Shown here piece by piece: positions 37,527 to 47,138 of a DNA stretch of 64,000 nt (its first letter is position 1; every line of letters begins with the position of its first letter). The translations under genes and the position numbers were made by a program. The stretch is from Candidatus Sumerlaeota bacterium (GTDB taxonomy: Bacteria; Sumerlaeota; Sumerlaeia; SLMS01; JAHLLQ01), in contig JASGMJ010000003.1 in assembly GCA_030156535.1 (NCBI GenBank), forward strand, positions 142,772 to 206,771, written 5' to 3'. The notes under the pieces were generated by a model. That model made no database searches and was not told the origin of the DNA. It saw only the letters and a program-made list of their open reading frames with translations.

Positions 37527-38438
37527 ATGAAGTTCTGGCCCCTCCTCCATGTGTTCCCTTCCCCCAGCACCTCCCGCGAGGCGTGGGATGCCTTCTGCGC
37601 TCTCTCCTTCGAGGAAGGCGCCGCCGGGTGCGAGGAGAAGGGGGGCGGCGACGTCCCCGAGGAGGCGATCCTGAGCTTCCTGGAAGGCGAGTCCGCCGAC
37701 GCCACCGACTACCCCTTCCTGCAGGTAGTCGCCGAACTCGCGGTGAGCATCCTTGGTGACGAAACGCGCACGGAGGCGCGGGTTGGCCCGGCCATCGACT
37801 GGGCCGCGAACTGGCGCCAGTACTTCCACGCCCGGCCCATCACCGACACGTTGTGGGTCGGCCCGCCCGAGGAACGCGCCTCCCCGCTCGTGCCGCCCGG
37901 CGCGCTCTTCCTGGTCATCGAGCCCGGATCGGCCTTTGGCACGGGAACGCACGAGACGACGCAGGGGTGCCTGGAACTGCTCGAAGGTGTGGCACGCTCG
38001 GGCGGAGCGATGGAAACGGTTCTGGATATGGGAACGGGGAGCGGCATTCTGGCGATCGCGGCGGCGAAGCTCGGGGCACGCCTCGTTGTCGGTGTCGAAC
38101 GCGACGATGTGGCCGAAAGCAACTTCCGCGAGAATGCCCGGCTGAACGGCTGCGAGAACGCCTTGCGCTACGTTGCGGGTGATGGCACGGGCGCGGGGCT
38201 TGCTGCCCTGGAAGCGGAGAGCGCCGGGCCGCCCGATCTCGTGCTTTGCAACATGCTGAGCAACGAGTTCGACGCGCTGCTCGCGCCGTTGCGCGCACTC
38301 GAACGCCCCTTGATCCTCTCGGGCTTCCTCCGCGAGGAAGAGCACCCCGTTGGCGAGCGCCTCGCCCAAACGGGATGGAGCGTCAGGAAACGCCTCGCCG
38401 TGGGCGACTGGCTCGCCTGCCTCGTTGTTCCCTGTTGA
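37527..38438 (+). CDS. prmA: Ribosomal protein L11 methyltransferase
   Basis: PrmA trimethylates ribosomal protein L11 using SAM. The 303-aa product has the PrmA N-terminal substrate domain (to about 110), the linker WRQYFHARPITDTLWVGPP, then EPGSAFGTGTHETTQGCLELLE near 132 with the family's GTGTHxTT motif. The SAM site VLDMGTGSGILAIAAAKLGA near 167 and the NMLSNE segment near 250 follow. The normal catalytic 'N-I-L' motif reads N-M-L here. First gene of a tight plus-strand operon (prmA-GT87-MATE); the next start follows its TGA directly. Confidence 0.9.
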   Translation: MKFWPLLHVFPSPSTSREAWDAFCALSFEEGAAGCEEKGGGDVPEEAILSFLEGESADATDYPFLQVVAELAVSILGDETRTEARVGPAIDWAANWRQYFHARPITDTLWVGPPEERASPLVPPGALFLVIEPGSAFGTGTHETTQGCLELLEGVARSGGAMETVLDMGTGSGILAIAAAKLGARLVVGVERDDVAESNFRENARLNGCENALRYVAGDGTGAGLAALEAESAGPPDLVLCNMLSNEFDALLAPLRALERPLILSGFLREEEHPVGERLAQTGWSVRKRLAVGDWLACLVVPC

Positions 38439-39806
38439 TTGGATGATGTCGTGCTGACTCTCTGGAAGAATGCCACGACCCGGGAACGGGTTCTCTTCGT
38501 CCTGCTTGGCGGGTTCCTGCTCGTCATGCTGGGGCGCGGAATCGACTCCACCTGGAGCTACAATGACTTCGAGGTCTTCCACTACGCGGGCGGCGCGGCG
38601 TGGGAGAAGGCTCCGGACATGTACACGACTGAGAGCCCGATCAAGAGCCGCAAGTTCGTGTACCCGCCTTCGGCGTCGATGTTCCTGATGCCACTGGCGT
38701 GGGCACCGTACAAAGTGACCAGCCTGCTGTTCACGCTGCTCAAGATTGCCGCGCTGGCGTTGTTGATCGTGGGCGTGATTGCGAAGTCCGGGAACGCGCC
38801 GCGCGACCGCGCCACGCGGCTCGGGCTGATGCTGGCGGCCGTTGTCATCACGCTGCAGCCGATCACGAGCGATGTCGGCAACGGGCAGGTGAACATCATC
38901 GTGGGCGCAGCGGCGCTGCTCGGGGTCTGGCTGATGATGGAGAGTCGGCGCTGGTGGTGGGCGGGCAGCCTGCTCGTCGCCATTGCCGTCGCAATCAAGG
39001 CCACGCCGCTGTTGCTGCTGGCCGTGCCGTTTCTCCATCGGCGCTGGATTCCGTTCGCGGCGTCTCTGGGGATGATCGTTCTGTTGCTCGTAGCCATGCC
39101 CACTGCCTGGTTTGGCCCGGAGTTGGTGAAGAGCTACACGGAGAGTTTCAAACACTACTCGAACAAGGCGGTTGAGGAAGGGGCGAGACGCCCGCGCCAA
39201 GTCTGCCTTTACGAGATGGTGTTGTTCACGGGAGCGCAGTTGCACGCGGACGACGATCTCGTCTGGGATGCCGACGAGGGGGAGACCTTCCGTGTTTTGC
39301 CGGACGGCACGCGCGTCAAAACGGGAGTGAAACCCGCATGGCCGAAGAGGACGGGGCAGATCATCTGGCTCGCGATCGGCCTGGGCACCGGGGTGCTGTT
39401 TCTCGCGGGGCGCTGGTTGCTGGCGCGGCGGCGGGGCGAGACGATTCCGTGGCAATGGGATCTCGCGATGCTGGTGACCCTGATGATCCTGCTGGCACCG
39501 ATGGTGCGGCGCGCTCATCTGGTGGTGTTGCTGGCTCCTGTGGGATGGGTGGTGGTCCGGTTGTGGTGGATGGCGCGTGCCCACGGCGGATGGCGGCATC
39601 TGGCTGTGGCGAGGAAGGGGCTCGTGGCGTTGCTGACACTCACGCTGATGTTCTTCTGGGCTTCCGAGGATTTGGCGATTCCCGCGCCGGGCTTTCCGAT
39701 TCCCTACCACCCCGCACTCTTTTTTGCGATGATCGGTCTCGTCGCCATCATTGCCTGGCTTGGCACGATCACCGTCTCCGATGAAGAACAGGCGAAGGCC
39801 GAATGA
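38439..39806 (+). CDS. GT87 (DUF2029) polytopic glycosyltransferase
   Basis: A 455-aa membrane protein with about nine to ten helices. The extracytoplasmic loop after the first helix carries the GT-C signature: TWSYNDFEVFHYAGGAAWEKAPDMYT (acidic DFE) and FVYPPSASMFLMPLAW. This matches the DUF2029/GT87 family, whose studied members (PimE) use polyprenol-phosphate mannose. The donor and acceptor are not known here. Start codon is TTG at 38439, directly after the prmA TGA; an in-frame GTG at 38451 is the alternative. It overlaps the MATE gene by 4 bp (ATGA). Confidence 0.82.
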   Translation: MDDVVLTLWKNATTRERVLFVLLGGFLLVMLGRGIDSTWSYNDFEVFHYAGGAAWEKAPDMYTTESPIKSRKFVYPPSASMFLMPLAWAPYKVTSLLFTLLKIAALALLIVGVIAKSGNAPRDRATRLGLMLAAVVITLQPITSDVGNGQVNIIVGAAALLGVWLMMESRRWWWAGSLLVAIAVAIKATPLLLLAVPFLHRRWIPFAASLGMIVLLLVAMPTAWFGPELVKSYTESFKHYSNKAVEEGARRPRQVCLYEMVLFTGAQLHADDDLVWDADEGETFRVLPDGTRVKTGVKPAWPKRTGQIIWLAIGLGTGVLFLAGRWLLARRRGETIPWQWDLAMLVTLMILLAPMVRRAHLVVLLAPVGWVVVRLWWMARAHGGWRHLAVARKGLVALLTLTLMFFWASEDLAIPAPGFPIPYHPALFFAMIGLVAIIAWLGTITVSDEEQAKAE

Positions 39807-41302
39807 CATCGCCCGGGGCTCCGATTAGCATTCCGCGTGCTCCGTGGTGGCGCGCCCGCGAGGGGTACGCCCGTGTCTGGGTGACGCCGTGTTGGAAGGG
39901 CGATGGCGGTGTGCGCCAGCTTCTCGACGTTGCAATCCCCATGGTGCTCACTGGATTGACCGTCGTCACCAACCTGATGTTCGACCGCATTCTTCTGGCG
40001 CGTTACGACATTGAGTTCCACATGCCGGCAACTCAGGGAGCTGGCGCCGCGTGGTGGACGATCCAGCATACGTGCGGCGGCGTGGTCGGCTATGCCACGA
40101 CGTTCGTCGCACAGTACCACGGTTCAAACCGCCTAAGGCGCGTCGGCCCGTCGGTGTGGCAGGCGTTGTACCTGGCGCTCGCGTGCGGCGCGCTCAACCT
40201 TCTGCTGTACCCAATGTGGGGGCTGTTCTTCGAGTTCGTTCATGGTGCGGGCAAGCTCTCGCTGCTCGAAGGGCAATACGCAGCGACCCTCTCATTCGGT
40301 TCGGTGTTTTTGTTGATCGGAGCGGCATTCGGATCGTTCTACGCAGGACTGGGGAAGACGCGTTTCGTTTTCGGCGTCGGCGCGTTGATTGCCGTCACGA
40401 ACGTGATCCTGAACCGCTGGCTGATCTTCAATCCGCCGGAATGGCTGCCGTTCATTGAGCCGGGCGTTGTGGGGGCGGCATGGGCGACGAACTTCAGTCT
40501 CGCCTTCGGCGCGCTGGTCTACGCACTGCTTGTGCTGCATGGACGCAACGAGGCGGAGTACGCGACGCGCTCGGGCTGGCGTTTCGACGCCAGGCTGCTC
40601 AAGCGCCTCGTGCGCTTTGGCCTGCCGCAGAGCTACCACCACTTCATCGAAGTCGCTTCGTTCACGTTCTTCTTCCTGATGGTGGGGCGCGTCAGCCAGT
40701 CCGCGTTGATCGCCTCGAACATCGCGGGCACGGTGAACATGGTTGTGTTCATTCCAATGATCGGCATGGGACAATCCGTTGGCATCCTGCTCGGACGCTT
40801 CATCGGCAACGGACGCACGGATTTGGCGGAGCGTATCACCTGCACGGGGACGCTGATCAACTTTGCGCTGATGGTGCCCGTCGCGTTGGTGTACACGTTC
40901 ATGCCAGACCTCTTCATCAATCTGTTCATTACGGACGAGATGAGCGGTGAGATCGTGGCGGCGGCGCGGGAGTACGCGCGCCTCTTCCTTCTCGTGGTCG
41001 CGATCTATTCGATCGGCGACGTGTTCAACGTCACGTATGCGAGCGCGATCAAGGGAGCGGGCGACACAAAGTTCGTTTTCATCTTCACGGCGTTGAGCAG
41101 TCTGGTCCTGCTGATCATTCCCTGTGCGCTGCTGGGGTACTTCGGCGGGCCGCCTCTGCTCATGTGGATTCTCGTCATGCTGTTCGTCATGGGGATGGGG
41201 GGCGGGTTCTTCCTGCGCTTCCGCTCGGGACACTGGAAGCACATGAAGGTGATCGAGCCGGACGTGGACCTCGTCGCCGAGGATACGATTCCGATCCGGT
41301 AG
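39803..41302 (+). CDS. MATE-family multidrug/toxin efflux transporter
   Basis: A 499-aa membrane protein with two six-helix halves, typical of MATE (NorM/DinF) antiporters that export cationic drugs or lipid-linked molecules with Na+ or H+. Characteristic segments: LLDVAIPMVLTGLTVVTNLMFDRILLARYD at the start, VVGYATTFVAQYHGSNRLR, LIGAAFGSFYAGLGKTR, AWATNFSLAFGALVYALLVL, FVHV-type linker KRLVRFGLPQSYHHFIEVASFTFFFLMVG in the second half, and FIPMIGMGQSVGILLGRFIG. Start overlaps the GT87 stop. Since it follows a membrane glycosyltransferase, it could act as a flippase for its lipid-linked product; that is an inference. Confidence 0.86.
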   Translation: MTSPGAPISIPRAPWWRAREGYARVWVTPCWKGDGGVRQLLDVAIPMVLTGLTVVTNLMFDRILLARYDIEFHMPATQGAGAAWWTIQHTCGGVVGYATTFVAQYHGSNRLRRVGPSVWQALYLALACGALNLLLYPMWGLFFEFVHGAGKLSLLEGQYAATLSFGSVFLLIGAAFGSFYAGLGKTRFVFGVGALIAVTNVILNRWLIFNPPEWLPFIEPGVVGAAWATNFSLAFGALVYALLVLHGRNEAEYATRSGWRFDARLLKRLVRFGLPQSYHHFIEVASFTFFFLMVGRVSQSALIASNIAGTVNMVVFIPMIGMGQSVGILLGRFIGNGRTDLAERITCTGTLINFALMVPVALVYTFMPDLFINLFITDEMSGEIVAAAREYARLFLLVVAIYSIGDVFNVTYASAIKGAGDTKFVFIFTALSSLVLLIIPCALLGYFGGPPLLMWILVMLFVMGMGGGFFLRFRSGHWKHMKVIEPDVDLVAEDTIPIR

Positions 41303-41315
41303 TGGCTCAAGTGGC

Positions 41316-42230
41316 TCAGCGGCGGGCGACTGCTGTGACGGCGGGCGCGTAGGGTTTCCAGGGGAGGTCGGTGTCCAGGCGCAGGTCGGCGTAGTCGATC
41401 CGCCCGGGCCCGCCGATCTTTTCGCGCAAAGCCTCCCATTTGGGAAGCGTTTCGGCGGGCGGCAGCGTGCCGCACAGCAGACGCGTTCCATCGCGCAGAA
41501 TCAGCGTGAGCCCCGTTCCCGGGTCCCAGTGGATCTCGGAAAGCATCCCGGCGAGTGAGCCCAGCTCGTTGTCGAAGACCCCGGCATACACGAGGGCTGC
41601 ATCGAAGAACTCCGAGGGCAGGTGATCGCCGGCCTCGAAGGTCATCGTGTCGGGCACGGTGAGCAGCGGGAGGCGGCTGTCGAGAAGCTCGCGCCCCGAG
41701 GCGCGGGCAAACAGCACGCCGTCGATGTCGGCGAGGTACGCTCCCGTCGAGGTGACGAGGACGGCTTCCTCGCGCCGTTCGTAGACGAGGACTTCCACCC
41801 GGTTGGGGTAGGCTTTGCGGACGCGCGCGTGGTAAATGGAGGGATGAGAAGCAAGGCGTTGCTCGGCGTCGCGCACGTTGAAGGTGACGAGATTGATTTC
41901 ATCCTGGTTGGCCGCGCCGGTGGCGAGCGCACGAATGTCGTCCTCGTTCAGACGGCGCAGGCCGTAGGTTTCCCACTCGGTGATTGTGAAGTAGCCCGAG
42001 CGCATGGTGAAGTCGGCAAGCAGGTAGACCAGCACGAAGGCGGCGACGATGCCCATCATGGTGAGCGCGCGCGCCGGGAAGCGTTTCCCGTAATAGCGCA
42101 GGCGCTCCACCGGGGCACGCGGCACGGGGTCGCGCGGCACGGGAAGACGGACGCCGGAGGCACGCGAGGTGGACTCGCGCCCGGCTGCGCGTTTCTCGCG
42201 CCATGCACGCCATTTTTCGCTCAGCTTCAT
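41316..42230 (-). CDS. ftsQ: Cell division protein FtsQ/DivIB
   Basis: A 304-aa bitopic inner-membrane protein. A charged cytoplasmic N-terminus of about 55 residues is followed by one helix (ALTMMGIVAAFVLVYLLADFTM), then the periplasmic POTRA domain (SGYFTITEWETYGLRRLNEDDIRAL, PSIYHARVRKAYPNRVEVLVYERREEAVL). The beta domain ends with IDYADLRLDTDLPWKP, a typical FtsQ end. It scaffolds the FtsQLB complex at the septum. Last gene of the dcw cluster; starts 7 nt after murB. ftsA and ftsZ do not follow; the convergent MATE gene does. Confidence 0.9.
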   Translation of the reverse strand: MKLSEKWRAWREKRAAGRESTSRASGVRLPVPRDPVPRAPVERLRYYGKRFPARALTMMGIVAAFVLVYLLADFTMRSGYFTITEWETYGLRRLNEDDIRALATGAANQDEINLVTFNVRDAEQRLASHPSIYHARVRKAYPNRVEVLVYERREEAVLVTSTGAYLADIDGVLFARASGRELLDSRLPLLTVPDTMTFEAGDHLPSEFFDAALVYAGVFDNELGSLAGMLSEIHWDPGTGLTLILRDGTRLLCGTLPPAETLPKWEALREKIGGPGRIDYADLRLDTDLPWKPYAPAVTAVARR

Positions 42231-42237
42231 GTGCCCC

Positions 42238-43194
42238 TCAGCGAAGCACGCAACTTGTCAGCGGACCACCGACGATGCGCGCCTCGATTTCCAGCAGAAT
42301 GCCGAACCTTTCGTGGACGACGTCCTGGATGAGCGAGATCATCGCGAGGAAATCCTCGCCGCTCGCCTTCCCCCGGTTGATCAGGAAGTTCGCGTGCGCC
42401 TCGCTCACCTCGACGTCGTTGAGCGCGTAGCCCTTCAGCCCGGCCTTGTCGATCAGCATGCCCGCGCTGACGGTTTGCCCCGAGACGGGATCCTTCGGGT
42501 TCTTGAAGACGCAGCCGCTCGATGGGATCTTGTACGGCTGGCACTTCTTCTTCGCGGTGTAATCCTTCTGGCGTTGCCGCGACGTTTCAAAGTCCAGCGG
42601 TTCGAGCAGCAGCTCGGCTTCGACGACGATGCCCTCGGCGAGCTGGCTGTGGCGGTACGAGTAGCGGAAGTCGCCGCGATGCACGTCGATGAACTCGCCG
42701 TCGCGCGTCAGCAGGATCGCGCGCTCCAGGAAATCGCACAGTCCCCAGTTGCCCGCGCCCGCATTGCCCGCGAGGGCGCCGCCGACGGTGCCGGGGATCA
42801 TCGTGCAGAATTCGAGCCCCATCAGATGATGGCGCTTGCCGAACTTGATGGCGTCGCTGAGCTGCGCGGCCGCGCCCACGCGCAACGTATTCTCGTCGGC
42901 CAGTTCGATGTGCCCGAAGAAAGCCTCGTCGAGAATGAGGACGATGCCCTCGAACTGCGCCGTTGCGAAGATCGTGTTCGTGCCGCCGCCGAGCACCAGC
43001 AGGGGCCAGCCGCGAAGATGGGTCAGGCGGACGATGCGATACAACGCCCTGATGTCGTGAGGAATCGCGAGCATCGCCGCGCGCGAGCGCGTCTTCATCG
43101 ACGTGCGTTTCGCCAGGTTCGCCTGCGGGATGAGCGTGAGGTTGTCGATCGCGAGAAGATCGCGGTCGGTGAGGAAGCAGTCCTGGGTCATCAT
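42238..43194 (-). CDS. murB: UDP-N-acetylenolpyruvoylglucosamine reductase
   Basis: MurB reduces UDP-GlcNAc-enolpyruvate to UDP-MurNAc with FAD and NADPH. The 318-aa protein shows the FAD-domain motifs LLVLGGGTNTIF near 66 and MIPGTVGGALAGNAGAG near 127, and the C-terminal SSGCVFKNPKD near 227 with the catalytic Ser/Cys. It continues with AGMLIDKAGLKG and SEAHANFLINRGKA near 265-280. The start ATG overlaps the murC stop (ATGA), so it is translationally coupled. Confidence 0.93.
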   Translation of the reverse strand: MMTQDCFLTDRDLLAIDNLTLIPQANLAKRTSMKTRSRAAMLAIPHDIRALYRIVRLTHLRGWPLLVLGGGTNTIFATAQFEGIVLILDEAFFGHIELADENTLRVGAAAQLSDAIKFGKRHHLMGLEFCTMIPGTVGGALAGNAGAGNWGLCDFLERAILLTRDGEFIDVHRGDFRYSYRHSQLAEGIVVEAELLLEPLDFETSRQRQKDYTAKKKCQPYKIPSSGCVFKNPKDPVSGQTVSAGMLIDKAGLKGYALNDVEVSEAHANFLINRGKASGEDFLAMISLIQDVVHERFGILLEIEARIVGGPLTSCVLR

Positions 43195-44690
43195 GTTGCG
43201 GGGCCTCGTTGGGAGCGGGATTGGGAAGAGAGGGAATCGAGGAGTTCCTGTGCGGAATGCGTGATGTCGCCCGCGCCGAGCATGAGGACGACGTCGCCCT
43301 CGCGCAGGTGGGGGAGAAGCAGGGGGACGATGTCCTTGCGCTGGCGGATTACCTCCACCGGGTGGTTGCAGCGCGCAGCGGCCAGGTCGGCAAGCGCGTC
43401 GATGGTGACGCCGGGGAGTGGCTCCTCGCCGGCGGAATACACGTCGGTGAAGATCACCTTGTCGGCCTCGTCAAAGGCGGCGGCAAAGTCCGTGAGGAAG
43501 TCGCGCGTGCGCGTGTAGCGATGCGGCTGGAAAACGGTGACGAGACGGCCAGCGCGTTCGACCTTCAGCGCGTGGGCGGCGGCAATGGTGGCGCGGATTT
43601 CCGTGGGGTGGTGCGCATAGTCGTCGATGACGGTGACGCCCGCAGCCTCACCCTTGACGTCGAAGCGCCGTCCCGCGCCCGTGAAGTTGCGAAGGGCTTC
43701 GGCGGCCAGCGAGGGATCGCCGCCCAGACTCGCCAGCATCCCGAGCGCCGCGATGGCGTTCGAGACGTTGTGCAGCCCAGGCGCGCCGATCTCAAAGCGC
43801 CCAGCGAACCACGAGTCCGCATAGAAATCGAAGCTCGCCGAACGCGCCGACAGGACGATGTCCGTTCCGTAGTAGTCGGCCTTCGTCGTTTCGATACCGT
43901 AGGTTTTCACTTTGCGCGTCACGGCTTCCAGCAGTTCGCGCGAGCCGGCATCGTCGGCGTTGACGAGAATCGTTGCATCGTCGGCGGCCTTGGCCACGAC
44001 GCGGCAGTAACCGGCCATCATCGCGTCGCGTGACTTCCAGTAGTCCAGGTGGTCGCACTCGATGTTCGTGACAATCAGATGCCCGGCGGGGAGCACCTCG
44101 AACGAGCCGTCGCTTTCGTCGGCTTCCGCAACGGCCCACTCCAGGCCGCCGATGCGCGTGTTGCCGTTGAAGGCGGGGACGCGGCCACCGATGAAGGCCC
44201 ATGGGTCGAAGCCCGCGGCTTCGAGCACCAACGCGGCCAGCGAACTCGTGGTCGTCTTGCCGTGCGTGCCGGAAACGAGAACCGACCGGCGGCTGGCGAG
44301 AAAGAGGGCGAGTGCTTCGCTGCGGTGGAGAATGCGGATTCCCCTCTCGCGGGCGGCAGCAAGCTCGGCGTTGTCCTGGCGGATGGCGCTGGAAACGACG
44401 ACAGCGTCAACGTCGCCAAGGTTGGCGGCGTCGTGCCCCGTGTACACCGTCGCACCCGCTTCGACGAGCGCCTCGCAGACTTTGCTCGCGCGCGCGTCCG
44501 ACCCCGAAACACGCAGGCCGCAGGCCAGCATGGCCTGGGCGATTGCACTCATTCCACAGCCGCCGATGCCGAGAAGGTGGACGCTCTCGAATCCGAAGGG
44601 ATCCCGCTGCCCGCACGTGACGGGAGAAACGGCGGGCTTTGCGCCAACGAACGGCGAAGCCGGAACGAAATCTGTGTTGGGGAGGGTCAT
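43191..44690 (-). CDS. murC: UDP-N-acetylmuramate--L-alanine ligase
   Basis: MurC adds L-alanine to UDP-MurNAc, the first peptide step of peptidoglycan assembly in the cytoplasm. The 499-aa product has the N-terminal UDP-binding domain (VHLLGIGGCGMSAIAQ near 38), the P-loop SGTHGKTTTSS at 140-150, the central FIGGRVP/ADESDGSF region, and the C-terminal DDYAHHPTEI motif near 355. All are typical of MurC. It has an N-terminal extension of about 30 residues before the usual start. It is 16 nt after murG and overlaps murB by 4 bp. Confidence 0.95.
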   Translation of the reverse strand: MTLPNTDFVPASPFVGAKPAVSPVTCGQRDPFGFESVHLLGIGGCGMSAIAQAMLACGLRVSGSDARASKVCEALVEAGATVYTGHDAANLGDVDAVVVSSAIRQDNAELAAARERGIRILHRSEALALFLASRRSVLVSGTHGKTTTSSLAALVLEAAGFDPWAFIGGRVPAFNGNTRIGGLEWAVAEADESDGSFEVLPAGHLIVTNIECDHLDYWKSRDAMMAGYCRVVAKAADDATILVNADDAGSRELLEAVTRKVKTYGIETTKADYYGTDIVLSARSASFDFYADSWFAGRFEIGAPGLHNVSNAIAALGMLASLGGDPSLAAEALRNFTGAGRRFDVKGEAAGVTVIDDYAHHPTEIRATIAAAHALKVERAGRLVTVFQPHRYTRTRDFLTDFAAAFDEADKVIFTDVYSAGEEPLPGVTIDALADLAAARCNHPVEVIRQRKDIVPLLLPHLREGDVVLMLGAGDITHSAQELLDSLSSQSRSQRGPAT

Positions 44691-44706
44691 GCGTGGGCTC
44701 CGGGCA

Positions 44707-45912
44707 TCAGGCGGTCAATTTCTCGGGGTCGGAAATGGGGGACGGAGTCATTGTGTCATGAGCGGATTGGTCGAGCAGCCAGTCGGCGATTTCCCCGGCA
44801 CAGCCGGGACGTCCAAGTTCGTGCGCGGCAACCGCCATTTCACCGCGCCGCACCGTGCTGCGCAGGACGTCGGTCAGCAGAGTCGCCAGGCGCCGGCTTC
44901 CCAGCGAAGCCTCCTCCACAATCAACGCGGCGCCGCACTTCGCGAGTGCCTGCGCGTTCTCCCACTGGTGATTGTCCTTCGCGTGCGGATAGGGAATGAG
45001 CACGGAAGGAAGACCGCGCGCGGTGATTTCGGCCAGCGTGCTGGCGCCCGCACGGCTGACGACGAGATCCGCCGCCGCATACGCAAGATGCACATCGTCG
45101 AGGAACGGATGCAGGGAGACCTTTACGTTTGGCAGCGCCGAGCGATCCAGCTGCCCCTTCACCGTGTTATGGTTCAGCGGCCCGCACGCCCAGATGACTT
45201 GGAGTTGCAGGGAAGGCGGTATGTGGGCGAGGGCGTCGAGAACGGCTTCGTTCACGCCGTGGGCGCCCTGGCTGCCGCCGATGACGAACAGCACGGGATT
45301 GTTGGCGCTGAATCCGAAACGCGCAAGGCCGTCCTCTCGCGTGGCTTCCAGCATTTCACGGCGCACGGGAGTGCCGACGACTTCGCACGTCGCGTTGGCG
45401 TCGAGGCGTTCGGCGGCCGCGTCGAGCGCGACAAACACACGGCGCGCGCGCTTTGCGAAAAGACGCGTCACCTGGCCGGGCACGGCGTTGGACTCGTGGA
45501 GAAAGAACGGAATGCCCTGGAGGCGCGCGGCGCTCAGCACGGGTGCGCACACGTAGCCGCCCGTTGCCAGAATGACGTGCGGAACGAAGCGGCGCAGCAT
45601 TCCCCAGGATTCGCTCCAGGAGCGCGCGTAGCGCAGCAGCTCGGGAGCGGCGGAGAGCGAGAGGCGCGGCGCACGCTCGCAGGCGAGGAAGTCAGGGAAC
45701 TCGTGGGCGGCGGCGAAGGCCTGGCGCTCGATCTGGCGGCTGCCCGTCAGGTAGCGCACGACGACGTCCTCGCCGGAGTGGCGCAGGGCGTTGCCCACGG
45801 CGAGCGCAGGGGCGATGTGGCCGCCGGTGCCACCGGCAACGATCAGCACGCGGCGCGAATGCTCCGTCCCCATCGGGATGCTCGTTCTGCTGGCAAGATC
45901 GGCAATACTCAT
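44707..45912 (-). CDS. murG: UDP-GlcNAc--undecaprenyl-PP-MurNAc-pentapeptide GlcNAc transferase
   Basis: MurG turns lipid I into lipid II at the cytoplasmic face of the membrane. The 401-aa product has the glycine-rich loops GGTGGHIAPALAVGNAL near 25 and VIGGSQGAHGVNEAVL near 215, the acceptor segment LHESNAVPGQVTRLFA near 148, and the donor site VSRAGASTLAEITARGLPSVLIPYPHAKDNHQ near 293. Start is uncertain: an ATG at 45912 gives a short leader; the frame opens at 45987, which would overlap ftsW by 41 bp; and an ATG at 45873 (MGTEHSRR) is also possible. I chose 45912, 34 bp after the ftsW stop. Confidence 0.93.
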   Translation of the reverse strand: MSIADLASRTSIPMGTEHSRRVLIVAGGTGGHIAPALAVGNALRHSGEDVVVRYLTGSRQIERQAFAAAHEFPDFLACERAPRLSLSAAPELLRYARSWSESWGMLRRFVPHVILATGGYVCAPVLSAARLQGIPFFLHESNAVPGQVTRLFAKRARRVFVALDAAAERLDANATCEVVGTPVRREMLEATREDGLARFGFSANNPVLFVIGGSQGAHGVNEAVLDALAHIPPSLQLQVIWACGPLNHNTVKGQLDRSALPNVKVSLHPFLDDVHLAYAAADLVVSRAGASTLAEITARGLPSVLIPYPHAKDNHQWENAQALAKCGAALIVEEASLGSRRLATLLTDVLRSTVRRGEMAVAAHELGRPGCAGEIADWLLDQSAHDTMTPSPISDPEKLTA

Positions 45913-45946
45913 CGGTTCACTGCGCTTTCCGGGTCCCTGGCCCGAA

Positions 45947-47116
45947 TCACTCCCCTCCGTGGCTGACAGACGTGTAGTTCGCGACATTGATCAATATGCC
46001 CACGGCCATCAATGTCGAGACGAGGGCCGAGCCCCCGTAGGTGAAGAACGGCAGGGCGAGGCCCTTGGTGGGAGCCATGCCCGCCACAACGGCGAAATTA
46101 ATGAAAGCGGCGCACACGATGGTGAGTGTGAGCCCGGCGGCGACCAGGCCACCGAAGTAATCGGGCGCGCGGTACGACACGCGGAACCCGGTGAGCGCAA
46201 ACGCCAGAAAGAGAAGCACGACGGCGGCCGCGCCGATGAACCCCATCTCCTCGCACACCGTCGCGAAGATGAAGTCCGTGTGCGCTTCGCTCAGAAAGTG
46301 GTACTTCTGAATACCGAGTCCAAGGCCGCGTCCCCAAAGCCCCCCCGAGCCGATGGCAATCAGCGACTGGTTGAGCTGGAAGGCGTGCGAGAGCGCGTAC
46401 TTCTCGGGATCGAGGAACGCCAGGATACGGTTGATGCGGTAGGAGTGCGACAAAATCATGAAGACGAGTACGGGGAGCGACGCGAGGATCAGCGTGGCGA
46501 CGTGTGCCACCTTCACGCGGGCGAGCACCCACATGCCCGTGACCACCGTGCCCATCAGGACGATCGTGCCCAGATCGCGTTCGAGCAGAACGAGAACGGC
46601 AAAGCCGCCCCACACGGCGACAGAGGGCGCGAAGCCCTTCTTCCAGTCACGGATTTCTTCACGCTTCCTGCTGAGATAGGCGGCCATGTAGACAACCAGC
46701 GCGAGCTTGGCGAACTCGGAGGGCTGGATGGTGACAGGGCCCAGGCGAAGCCAACGCCTGGCCCCCTTCACCGTTACTCCCAAAGGAGTGACCAGTACCA
46801 GCAGCAGCAGCACGAATGCTCCGAGAAGAATCAACGGAGCGTACTTTTCCAGCGTTTCGATCGGTGTCTTGATCAGGGCGATCATCATGACGATGCCCGC
46901 CACGGCCCAAATTGCCTGGCGCACGAGGTACGCCTTGTCGTGGTGGAACTGCAGGCGCTCGGGGGGCAGTTGTTCCTGCTGTGCCAGCACCCGCCGCGCT
47001 TCGAAGCCCGCGCGGGCACCACTGGCGCTGTAGACCATGACGGTGCCCAGCGAGAGCAGTGCGGCCGCGACAAGGGCCAGCAGGGTGGCGGGGCTGTTGA
47101 GCAGGAACGCTTTCAT
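45947..47116 (-). CDS. ftsW: Lipid II polymerase of division, FtsW (SEDS family)
   Basis: A 389-aa SEDS protein with about ten membrane helices. Family features: VKGARRWLRLGPVTIQPSEFAKLALVVYMA near 115-145 (GARRWL..G....QPSE), LERDLGTIVLMG near 180, and SLIAIGSGGLWGRGLGLGIQKYHFLSEAHTDFIFATVCEEMGFIGA near 260-300. It has the final MAPTKGLALPFFTYGGSAL. With ftsI it forms the septal glycan polymerase/transpeptidase pair. RodA is the close paralogue; position between murD and murG supports FtsW. Confidence 0.93.
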   Translation of the reverse strand: MKAFLLNSPATLLALVAAALLSLGTVMVYSASGARAGFEARRVLAQQEQLPPERLQFHHDKAYLVRQAIWAVAGIVMMIALIKTPIETLEKYAPLILLGAFVLLLLVLVTPLGVTVKGARRWLRLGPVTIQPSEFAKLALVVYMAAYLSRKREEIRDWKKGFAPSVAVWGGFAVLVLLERDLGTIVLMGTVVTGMWVLARVKVAHVATLILASLPVLVFMILSHSYRINRILAFLDPEKYALSHAFQLNQSLIAIGSGGLWGRGLGLGIQKYHFLSEAHTDFIFATVCEEMGFIGAAAVVLLFLAFALTGFRVSYRAPDYFGGLVAAGLTLTIVCAAFINFAVVAGMAPTKGLALPFFTYGGSALVSTLMAVGILINVANYTSVSHGGE

Positions 47117-47138
47117 TTCGTCATCCGGGCCTTCGTTG

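Noticed and set aside
37335..39809. A long open frame on the minus strand (about 820 codons) continuous with the metallophosphoesterase gene
   Set aside because: It is the antisense of prmA and GT87, is full of Arg/Pro/His/Gln typical of shadow frames in GC-rich DNA, and shows no family features. The phosphoesterase begins at 37334.
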